A DNA stretch of 64,000 nucleotides. Origin: Corticium candelabrum (taxonomy: Eukaryota; Porifera; Homoscleromorpha; Homosclerophorida; Plakinidae). The stretch spans positions 124,001 through 188,000 of the forward strand of contig NC_085088.1 in assembly GCF_963422355.1 (NCBI RefSeq), given 5' to 3'. Below, piece after piece: positions 46,513 to 56,900 of the stretch. Position numbers and translations under genes: made by a program. The notes below the pieces were generated by a model. The model ran no database searches. It saw only the letters and a list, made by a program, of their open reading frames with translations, and was not told where the DNA came from. The stretch's first letter is position 1, and the number at the start of each line of letters is the position of its first letter.

Positions 46513-49500
46513 AATTTTGACTGTCTGATATTATGTAATTATAATCTAATGTCATTGGTTGGATTCCAACATTTGGCTAGCTGGCTTAATGTCTTCTAGA
46601 CGTTTCTCTTCATGGTGTTGTTCATCAACTTCTTCCTGTTTGCTCTTATTACTCATTGGTGGCTCGTTTCAATGATGCTATGAGTGGTTATCATAACGGG
46701 ATAGTATGTCATGCTTTGACTGCTGCCATGAGGACGTTGATGAAGGAAGAACTGGTGCTAGTCGCTCAACTGGAGAAGGTCCACAGACTTGGAGAGTTGA
46801 GTCTACAACGGCTGTGGTCACATTTGCAGCCTGTCATTAGGACAATGGACGTTCTTGCCACGATTATTGATAGTATTGTGAAGGTGAGATGACAGACAGG
46901 CAGACAGGTAGGTAGTTTGACAGAATCTGAGATACTGGTCGATAAAGTTTGTTTAATAGGTAGATAGGTAGACAGACAGCAGGGAAATAAATCAAGAGAC
47001 AGTTAGATATAAAGTGTAGGAGGACAAACAGACACACGTGCATATGGACAGACACTTAGACAAACTGAGTACAAACAAACAAACACACACACACACACAC
47101 ACACACACGAGATGGACAACCCAGTGCAGCATGGACAAACATGTTGATTCATGTGCTGAATTTAGAGTGACTGTAAAGGTGGACAACTGCTGTCTCTTCT
47201 CCATCACACGACAACAGGATTTGCAGGGTCAGCCGTATTACTATTAACCTTTTCCTTATACTCAGATTGCTGCATTCTAGTGATGTGAAAACACAAGAAC
47301 TCTGTCTCTACCTTACTCAACAGGTCATAATCAAACTCTCTACTTTGTATATCTTATAACCTAGTGAAAACAATGAAAACTATGGATGACCTGTACACAG
47401 ATTTGGCCAACTGTCTTAATTAATTAACAAAATTGGTAGTTTTGATAGGTAATTGAATAATCATATAATTAAATAGTTGATATGAAATGAGAGAGACGTG
47501 TTCAGTTGTGTTGTGTGTGAAGGCTTGTGTGCCTTATTTCGATATTCTGGAGCAATGGATTTACAAGGGCATTATTAGAGATGCATACAATGAGGTGCAA
47601 GGCTTTGGTAGTTCGTGAGAAGAGTTTGTGTGACTGCTGTTGTTTAGTTCTTTGTTGAAGAGCAAAAACAGCTGGGTGATCAAGGAACTGGAGAGCAGTA
47701 TCATAATATGTACACAACAATGGCAGTTTTGCTGCTACCTTTAATTAATTGATGATCTTGTAGCATTACTGTCTGTCTGTGTTTGTTTGTCTATTTGTTT
47801 GTTTGTCTGTCTGTCTGTTTGTCCATCCGTCCGTCTGTCTGTGTATCTCTTGGTCTATCTGTATGTTTGTGTTTTTTTGTTTATCTGTCTGTCTGTGTAT
47901 CTGCCTGTTTGTGTACCTGTCTGTCTGTGTATCTGTCTGTCTGTCTGTCTGTCTGTCTGTGTATCTGTCTGTCTGTGTATCTGTCTGTCTGTGTATCTGT
48001 CTGTCTGTCTGTGTATCTGTCTGTTTGTGTATCTGTATGTCTGTGTATCTGTCTGTCTGTCTGTCTGTGTATCTGTCTGTCTGTCTGTCTGTTTGTTTTT
48101 TATCTGATTGTTTGTTTGTTGGCTCATCTATCTGTTTGTTGCTCACTTTGTACTCCCACTGCATTGTACTCACAGCTTTATTTTGATCTGCTTTGTTTGT
48201 TTCTGTTTGTTGGTTGGTTTAATTGTTTGCATTTTTGGCAGCCTGTTGTTTGTCGATTATTTGTTCATTTTATCTTGTGTCTTTGTTTTTCACCCATATG
48301 CTTGCTTGTCTCTTCATATGTGGCAGTTTTCTCTATCTATTCTTGTCTGTCTGTCAGTCTGTTCGTACATTGTGTGCCCACGTTGCTGTGAATGTACAAA
48401 TATGCGTATAACTGTTTTCTTTTTATATGTATCTTCAATAATTATGTTTTGTTACAGATATTGGGAAGAAAGATACAATGTATGCAGAGATAGAATACCT
48501 GTTTTTCTAGAGAAGGTGTGAGTTCTAACGTATTGAACTTACTTATCGAGACTCTGTGTGTGTCTGTGTGTGTGTCATTTATTTAGTCATATTTAATAGA
48601 AACCAGATCACTCTGGTTTTTCAAATCACTGCATTCTCTTTGATGCCTGTATCTGTAGGTTGCAGACAAAATATTACGAACTGGCAAGTATCTCAATGTC
48701 ATTAGAGAGTGTGGTTAGCTCTCTGTTTTGACTCCTCGTGTACATAAAGGTTTTGATGAGTTGTGTATTTGTGCTTTTGTTACAGGAAGAGATGTCCGAT
48801 GTCCACATGCCAAAGAGATTGTTTACACTTTACATGAAAGAGAGTTAGGATTCCCAGTCTCCTGTACTTCTTTATGTCATACCACCTGCTTGCTTGCTTG
48901 CCTGATGACTTCTGTTTGCTTACCAGTTTATCTTCTTTCCTCTTTATCACATTGTCTCTCGATTTCTTTAGTATTCTGTCTATCTGTAGATATGTTGATC
49001 AGATAGAGGAAGCCTATAGCTTTGCCAGCAACCAGCTTCTTGATTTGCTGATGAAAGAGAATGATTTACTTGGACGACTGCGGTTAGTGGCACAATATGT
49101 GACATGCTGACTCATTCAAACAGCAGCTGAGCTGTATATTAAATATGATATTTCTGTATTATGTGTGTAGTTCTATGAAGCATTACTTTCTGTTGGATCA
49201 AGGAGATTTCTTTGTCCATTTTTTGGACCTTGCAGACGATGAGTTGATGAAGAACATTTATGGTAACAAAATCTTCACTGTTGTGTAGGCTTGGCATCTC
49301 TAGTTCAATAAAAAAATCTCTGTTGAAGTTCATCTTTAGCAATGAGTCTAACTCAAATCAGTTGACTTTGGGTCTGCTGTCTGTGTTGATGTCTTAATGA
49401 TGTAGTTGTACCACTGTTGTAGATGTTTCTTTGTATCTCTATATAATTCAGTGTGGGATGAATTATGTAGCTCGGATACTTTCATTTCTGTTAGATGTTA

Positions 49501-50921
49501 GTGAACATCGTGTTGAAGCTTTATTGGAACTTGCTCTTCGAGCGCGACTTGCCAACTTTGACCCATACATCGATGATGTGAGACTGGAGTTGGTGCCATC
49601 TGATTTTATGACTCAACTCACACGCATACTGACTGTGCTTGAAGGAGCTGACAGTACAAAAGGAAGTAGGTGTACACATAAGAGGCCTGGCGGTGTTTTT
49701 CTACTCATTACACCAATGTGTCTGTCTGTAGGCACTTGTATGATCTATGTTGGTGTGTGTGTGTGTGTCTGTCTGTCTGTCTGTTTATTGCTTAATCAGT
49801 TAATTAATTATCAATTTTCCTTTTCTCATATGAGACATGCAGCATTATTGCTTCTCTTTGCATTGTCAAATGGTCATTTTTGTTATTGTACTCTCCATCA
49901 GGCTTTCCTCTTCTTGATAAACCCAATGCAGTCATATCTGGTAATCTTTCTATTTGCTCTCGATTGTCTTCTTCACTAAGACACAATGGATCTCATTTCT
50001 TCAGGCATTGAAGCACTCTCTCTCAACTATGTAGTCACATGGCCAGTATCACTGATAATCAACAGAAAGGTTTCAGTTACACACATGCCTAATTTTCTTG
50101 TACAGATGAGCTCATAAGGCATCAGTTTGTGTGTGATTTGTCTAGGTTTTGATTAAATATCAACTTCTCTTTCGATTCTTGTTTTACACAAAACACATTG
50201 AAAGACAGTTGAACAGGTGATGCAGCAGGTGATTGTGATGGCGAAACTCTGGTGATTGTTTTCTGCAGCTTGTGGTTAAGTGACAAACCAACAATGAGAA
50301 GAAATGCTACACAAAGATCATGGTAAGTACTATTGTCAACGTGAAGTTTCACACACATTGTGTGAGTAATGCTGATCATTTAATCTAAGGCTGTAGTCCT
50401 TCAAATAACAACTTATGACGTACTGTACATTATCAGTCACGCTGTAGCATGCATTTTACTTATCAAAGTCAGCTGTATCCTGTAAACTTTAGTTCTCTGT
50501 TTGTCTGACTATGTACATATGGATGTATGAATGGATGGGTGGTTGTTGTATGTGTATTTGTACATCTGCATGGTCGTGGTTGCTGTCATTATTTGTCGTT
50601 TAGGAAACCTCAGGCTCTTGCAGTAAGACAGAGAATGTTGAACTTTGTGCAAAACTTCCAGTATTACACAATGTTTGAGGTAATCATATACATGTATGAC
50701 TACATCACTTTAGAACAACTATTCGTACAACAATTAGTTATGTAATTGGTAGGTTGTCGAGCCTAACTGGCAAATTATGGAGGGAACTTTGAGAAAGGTG
50801 TCTACTGTAGATGACGTTCTTGATATTCACACTGACTTTTTGGACCGTTGTCTAAAAGATACAATGTTGACCAACACAGAGTTACTACGAGTAAGCTGTT
50901 GTAGTGTGTGTGTGTGTGGTG

Positions 50922-50968
<47 letters not shown>

Positions 50969-53636
50969 ACAGATGCACTTCACAACACCGATATGTTGTC
51001 TTGCTCAGATGATTCACCAGCTGCTGACAATGTGTATAATATTCAGCAACAGACTCAAGGTCAGTAGAATGTCTATTTATTCTTAGGGTCTATCTACTTC
51101 CATCATATAAATTTTATATAAAAAGTGAACATAAAGATGCGCCATGTAGTGTACGTACTACATGCTATGGACTGCTTGTTATGGACAGCATGCAGAAAGG
51201 CACCCAAAGGAGTCGATTTCTTCAACTCAATTCCATCCACTTGCCATTTTAATACAAAAATTCAATGAAGCTACAATTTGTGTTCTTACGATAAGTTGTT
51301 GTGTGCAGAGAGAAGATGCTAACAGAGGAATGGATGAAGTAAGGGATTAACAGTAGTACATATTATTCTGGCTCTCTGTCGTGTTTTGAAATTTCTGTTC
51401 TGCTCACTGATTATGTGCTCGCTTGGTTATTGCTCTAATTTTGATGACATTTGTCTCTAACTAGACGTTTAAGTAATACATTCCTATCCAGTTATAAACT
51501 TCCACATTCCTGATTGTTTGTTCTCAATTTGTTCTTCTCTCTCTATTGTCTTGTCTTGTCTTGTCTGTCTGTCTAACAGTAACTGTATATCTGGTGTAAC
51601 AATTTGTTGTCATTCACTCACTATCCAGGGAGCATCCAAGGACATTGAGCAGATTCTGTCCAAGTTGGATCATGAATTTACACAACGAGTATCACACTTA
51701 CTCAAAAGGTTGCAGCTGCTTTCAGCGCAAAGCAACGAACACCAGATGGCCACTATGGCAGCTCGACTTGACTACAACAGCTTCTACAATGCCAAAGTTG
51801 AGTTGCAGGTGAGCTGAAACTCTCCACGTGCCTATCCACCTGTTCACATCCACACGACCGTAGCTTCCTAAAATAGTTAGTAAGCAAGTGTAGGTAGGTA
51901 CATTTGCAGTAACATTCAAAGTATTCTACATCATTCAGTAGAGTCAATGGCATCTAATGTGACTTTGTCTTCATTTCTTGAGTTTAATAATATTACATTG
52001 TCGTCAGCCCTCTCTCTGTGTCTTGACCGTGAAGTCCCAGAATCAATTGTCACAATTTTCATCTCTCTATGTAGCATTATCTATCTATTAAGTCTCACAG
52101 GCAGCTGTCTCTTCCTTGTTGCTGTTATTGCATCGCATCGGCTGCATACATATGATATGGCTATGAAATCGCTGCTGTGTGTGCTGCTTCTTGTTTATGG
52201 GACCTTGCTTAGTCCTCTCATTGCTTGGCATGTGACAACTCGAGGTGCTTTGTTTCTTACAAACCCAGCTCTGTGTCAAGTGTTTGGATTCAGTCGGATG
52301 TTGTTCGATCTATTCTGCCTCTTCACTTTTCTAATTCTGATCATGGAGAGTCTGTCAGGAGTTATTCAACCTCTCAAGCATAAAGTCACTTTCATGAAGC
52401 TTCTGCCACAAGTTTTCCTTTCGTGGCTCTTTGCTGTGTCGATATCTCTGGTATCCCTGAAGGCAGGCAATGGTCAAGATTATCTACAGTACTGTAGACA
52501 CACTGGACTCTGTGGGCTTGATTTGAGTGACACAAATGGGCTGGTGATTGTGTTCTTCACTGTAAGCTGTGGGTGTTCTACTCTGTTCGTCATCAGCTGT
52601 GCTGTAATACTATACTTTGTCCGGGCAATTTCCTTCCATCTGAAACACAAAAACGACTTGGTAGATGTCTTTTTCAATCAGGGACAAAGAGGAAATCTTC
52701 AAAGTGACATATGTACATTAGCCGCACTTCGTCACAAACTGGAGTACTCTGTGGTGATGCTGTGTCAGCAAGCAATTTCAACTGTCATTTCTGTTGCTGT
52801 CTATTATAGCTGTCTCTGGCCTATTTACATCGCGTCTCTTGTAATGCCAAGTCGCTTGCACTCAAACCTGAGTGGCAACACCACCTGCAACGTTTGTAGC
52901 ATGACAGCTAGTGGAGACAGTGGAGACCTTAGTACAGACAATGTCATGTCTTCAATAATCTCGTCACAGCCAAATGAATCAGTGATCTGTAATCAGATAA
53001 CACACTATGGAGTCTCTCCTTCTTCCCAACCTCTCTCTTTTTTCTTTATGCTTCTTCTCATTCTTCCAGCTGCCATCATTCCATATATTTTAGCACTGAC
53101 AAACCCAAATGTAATTGAGTTTTACAATTCCAAGTGGCAGAGATGCAGATTACGCAAGTCACACAGAAGAGTGCAGCCACAGCTCAGTGACTTAAACTAG
53201 GACACTCAAGTGACTCGTGTATATAGTTTCAAATTAACTCACTACAATGTAATATATAAACTAAGCAACCTATTCACATATTGTATTTTGAAATTTTTAG
53301 CCACTGGTAACTGTTATTCAGCAGTCGTTTGGTCCCGTGACTGGCACAAGTCCTCTCACTCATACTCTCCAGACTCCAACTGTCTATACATCCTATCGCA
53401 ATCCACAATCAAAGGAACAGGAAGAAGCAGCGAAGCAAACAGGGAGTGGAGTGTCAGCATTCGAGGCTGTCCAACCATTAAATCGAACAGCAGTTACACA
53501 AGCATCCCAATTAGAAGATAAACAAACTGACATGCAAAGAAGTAAGAAAACTGTGACATCTCAGTCAGAACGATCAGTTCAACGAAAGTTACCCACTCAA
53601 CCACGAGACAGAACACAACGCATTCAACCAAAGTAA
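44784..53636 (+). CDS. TUBGCP2: Gamma-tubulin complex component 2 (GCP2), about 22 exons
   Basis: Exon 1 (44784-44836) gives MTEFKIYHLASQLISSL. It joins in phase to exon 2 (45094-45169), GPEMYVDLLTRNMTRYVTTQ, matching human GCP2 VYIDLLQKN. Exon 3 (45234-45325) is STHNAKRKIAEFTTKHKEF; exon 4 (45612-46065) spans ELDALVYLMSRI to ETAIVEDMLFLLM. GRIP1 lies in 46307-47300 (VEGKYIVARPL, HALTAAMRTLMKEELVLV, LWSHLQPVIRTMDVLA). GRIP2 lies in 48460-51811 (YFLLDQGDFFVHFLDLADDE, VEALLELALR, NYVVTWPVSLIINRK, VRQRMLNFVQNFQYYTMFEV, LDIHTDFLDRCLKD, ARLDYNSFYN). A disordered tail rich in Gln, Thr and Ser is in the last exon, 53301-53636. The protein builds the gamma-tubulin ring complex that nucleates microtubules. 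The last intron contains a whole receptor gene. Confidence 0.95.
45452..45565. repeat. 42-bp minisatellite, about three units, TUBGCP2 intron 3
   Basis: GAGATGCATCCCTCCAATAC followed by AATAGTCTAGTGTATTATGA is repeated about 2.7 times almost exactly. Confidence 0.9.
46457..46511. repeat. CA microsatellite, TUBGCP2 intron 5
   Basis: CA units with one CTCA interruption. Confidence 0.95.
47777..48130. repeat. Large TCTG/GTAT compound microsatellite in TUBGCP2
   Basis: About 350 bp of TCTG units alternating with TGTGTATC words. All three frames are open on both strands because no stop can arise in the repeat; the long Cys-Leu-Ser-Val frames are artefacts. A smaller TCTG run lies at 50921-50966 in a later intron. 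Confidence 0.95.
51947..53200 (+). CDS. Intronless seven-transmembrane receptor-like gene nested in the last TUBGCP2 intron
   Basis: A 417-residue uninterrupted frame wholly inside the intron between 51812 and 53300, on the same strand as its host. Seven hydrophobic segments are visible: about residues 33-62, 71-97, 110-137, 147-168, 196-226, 266-296 and 363-386. An extracellular N-terminus has NVTLS and NITLS glycosylation sites. Class A-like features are a Cys before helix 3 (NPALCQVFG), CRHTGLC in the second outer loop, CLWPIY near helix 6 (the usual CWLP position) and NPNVIEF at helix 7 (the usual NPxxY). The DRY position reads MESLSG, so canonical coupling is doubtful. A long glycosylated third outer loop (NLSGNTTC) is unusual. 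Ligand unknown. Confidence 0.8.
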   Translation: MASNVTLSSFLEFNNITLSSALSLCLDREVPESIVTIFISLCSIIYLLSLTGSCLFLVAVIASHRLHTYDMAMKSLLCVLLLVYGTLLSPLIAWHVTTRGALFLTNPALCQVFGFSRMLFDLFCLFTFLILIMESLSGVIQPLKHKVTFMKLLPQVFLSWLFAVSISLVSLKAGNGQDYLQYCRHTGLCGLDLSDTNGLVIVFFTVSCGCSTLFVISCAVILYFVRAISFHLKHKNDLVDVFFNQGQRGNLQSDICTLAALRHKLEYSVVMLCQQAISTVISVAVYYSCLWPIYIASLVMPSRLHSNLSGNTTCNVCSMTASGDSGDLSTDNVMSSIISSQPNESVICNQITHYGVSPSSQPLSFFFMLLLILPAAIIPYILALTNPNVIEFYNSKWQRCRLRKSHRRVQPQLSDLN

Positions 53637-53934
53637 CTGCAACTTGGTTGTAGAGTACATTATTATGTGATTAGCATTTGTAACACAAGCTGTATGTGTA
53701 CTACTAGTAGTATTAGAATATTTGAGATAGTGGGAATGTGACGATGTTTTAGCATGATTTTCACCCAAAATATAACAGGATTGAGTTGTCTTTATCAATT
53801 ATCAATAACCATTTATATTTATATCGTTTGGTCTAGTGTCCGCCTATGTTCTATCACAAACACTCAAAACCTTCCACTGACATGTAGCCACTGATTAATT
53901 AATATATATTTGACATTAACATAAGACAAAACGT

Positions 53935-56900
53935 TCAAATATTACAATTTGTAGTGACTGCTTTCGTATACAGTTCCCACAGTGTTTCCTTTAGTTTCTT
54001 CACATTGTTGCCAAACAAAGCAGACACAGGACACACAGCTAATTTTGTCTTTTCTCTCAGTCTTGCAACATTATGCTCAGCACCATTAATATCTACTTTA
54101 TTGGCAACAATAGCAGATGGCCGTGTTGATAGTCCTCTAAGATATTGCTCAAGTTCATGAGAAAGATCATCCAATTGTTGCCATGCATGACTCTGTGAGA
54201 CATCAATAACATAAAGCAATGCATGACACCTTTCAATGTGTTTGAGAAAAGAATGTCCAAGACCAACATTCTCATGAGCTCCTCTCACTAAGCCTGGGAT
54301 ATCAGCAACTGCACAAATAAAGTACCAGCTACACCACAAATAATCAGTGATTTTCCTACAATACATTTGATGCGTCCCAGGACGCATTTGAGGAGGTTGG
54401 GACGCAGATTTCAGACAAAGGGACGCATCCTATTAAGCGCATTCTTGTCTACTAAAACCATTACACTGGCAGGTTTAGACTATTTCCCATAAGGTTGAAC
54501 GTCAAAATCTGCATTATTTCTGCTGCCTTTTGGACCCTGATGATCTTGGTATAGCAGGGCCTGGCGTTTTTGTCTAGGAGGCTAACTAAGCTCTTCCTAC
54601 AAAAAGAAAACAGGATTCAGATACAAGGGGTGGAGCTATGATCATTATCCAATTATCTTGTGAGATGGACAGAGAGCAACTGGAACCATTTAGGTTAAAT
54701 GATGTAACATGTACAAGCTCTAATGAGCACACCTGGTGTGACGTCTATCTCATAACTACAACTCATGATCACTTCCTTATGGGGTAGATTGTAGGTTACT
54801 AGCAGGCGTGTTCTGTTTACGTACTGCTGAACTGACTTTGCGTCTAGCGCTTGCTCGAGTAACTGTTGACAGATGGGGTGTACACTGGTGTAGGGTGTTA
54901 ATTTGGTGAGTCCGGGCAACGAGGAAACTAGGTAGCACCACGTAAACGTGCAGACTGCTCTATTCTCTGAGCTAGATGCGCTGCTGGCCCTTCAACTTCA
55001 AATTTTCAAACGCATAATTTCCGTATTCCTGTGTGAGCTAGATAGAAGACATACAGTAATGGGCACACAAAACAGGTGGTGTGCGTGTAACCGCAACGCA
55101 AATCCCGGATGCCTACAGCGGGAACTCAACTGTAGTTTTGTCGAAACTCAGTGTTTTTTGAGCTGAAAGACGTTTGCCTTGATTTCGGGTAGGTTTTCAA
55201 CCTATTTGTGTTTGTTAGTGAGTTACCTAATTTGCACACGTGTATGTTGCGTCTAGTTTACAGGTTTCCTACCTAAATAGGATTTTCCTGTGACATGCTG
55301 TTAGACGCTGAATGTGTTAAACTGCTTGAGCAGTTAGCTCTGGATCCCACAAAAGCTGCAGAAATTTCCGCCTGTCTTACTCCCCTTACTAACTACGGCA
55401 AACCTGCTGGAAAAGAGTTGCTTGGCGATCAGGATGTTGATGACGTAGCACAGTCAATTTACCCGGATGATGCTGAACCAGGGATGATACCAGTTAGAAT
55501 AGCCGGCGATGGAAACTGTTTGTACCGTGCAGTGTCCCTTGTAATGTATGGTACTGAGAAACGTCACTTAGAACTGAGATTGAGATGTGCACTCGAGCTT
55601 TCTCAAAACGCAGAGTATTACGCATTGCAGTTGCATTCTCTAGCACAAGAAGCTAAAAAATCAGGAAAAACAAAGTTTTCTGTCAACAGCTTACTTAGTG
55701 CTACTCTGTCAGATGGACCTGCTCTTGAATTGTTCTATAACCAAGCTAAGAGCGGAAATTTGATGAAATCTTACCAGATGGCCATGCTGGCTGAATCCAG
55801 ACACAATGCTCGACCTGGTAGCTATGCGTCTCTGCAACATATCATTGCATTGGCATCAGTAGTTGGTGTAAAGATTAGGTCAATCTATCCAAAGTATAAT
55901 GTTGAATTTCGTTCTTTCATGAATACCACTGCTTTTCCAAATCCTTTTCGACAGAATCTCCATCATCTATGTTGACCATTATGTGGTCATCTTGCCAGAA
56001 ACACCACTGTTCACAACTTTGGAACCCCAATCATTTTGTTGCTGTCATTCCTGTGTTTCCTGTTGCTATGCAATCAAGTGACCACAATTATCTCTCTGAA
56101 TCCAGAAAAAGACAGCATGGATGTAAAGCTAGGCACAGTGCGACTTTGTTTGATTTCTGGAATCCAGCAAATAAACATGCAAAGAAGATTGAAAGAGTTT
56201 CCTCATCAATGCAGTCAGAACCACCAATGAAATCAGAAGTCAATAAATTGTCTCAACAACCAACAACCCCCTTATTATCTCAGGCAACTGATTTTCCACC
56301 TGAAGATACATCTCAGTTGCTTTTCCAAGGTTCAATACTTCCACCAGTCAAATCCAGAGAGTCTTTTGCCCTCTATCAATCTTGTATGCCTCAGCCTTCT
56401 CAGGCCTCCTCTTTTTCTTTGCAAAAATTTGATTCACCGAAAAGTGATCAAATGTTTTTAAACCTAAGTTGTTGCAATGAAAAAAGCCACTGTTACCAGA
56501 AATTGAGGAACTTCTCTTCATCGTGGTTGTCAGACTCGTCATTTTCTTCATGGCTTACATTTGATGGGTCAAAAATGAGATGTAAAGTTTATCTAACAAG
56601 TAAGAAAAAGAACAACTTTACTGCTGGTTGCTCAGATATGCAAAGAACTGCTTTGTCTCGTCACATGAACTGTCCAGACCACATGAGTGCACTGTTAGAC
56701 TTGGAACAGAGAAAAGCCATGGTGATAGCTACTCAGAACTCGTTTTCAGAGGAGGAGAAGGCAGTTGTAGGAGCACTTCGTACAGTCTATTGGCTTGCTA
56801 AAGAAGAATTGGCATCTAGTAAATTTTCCTCACTTTCTTCTTTGCTGAGTTTCCAAGGAGTTGATTATGTTGAACGTCTGAACAAAGAAGATCCAACACG

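Noticed and set aside
47777-48391. Long overlapping frames of Cys/Leu/Ser/Val and Gln/Thr/Asp repeats on both strands
   Set aside because: They are translations of a TCTG/GTAT microsatellite in a TUBGCP2 intron, which cannot contain stops.
54695-54919. Minus-strand 74-residue frame near the hAT left end
   Set aside because: No domain, no splice context, inside the non-coding leader of the transposon.
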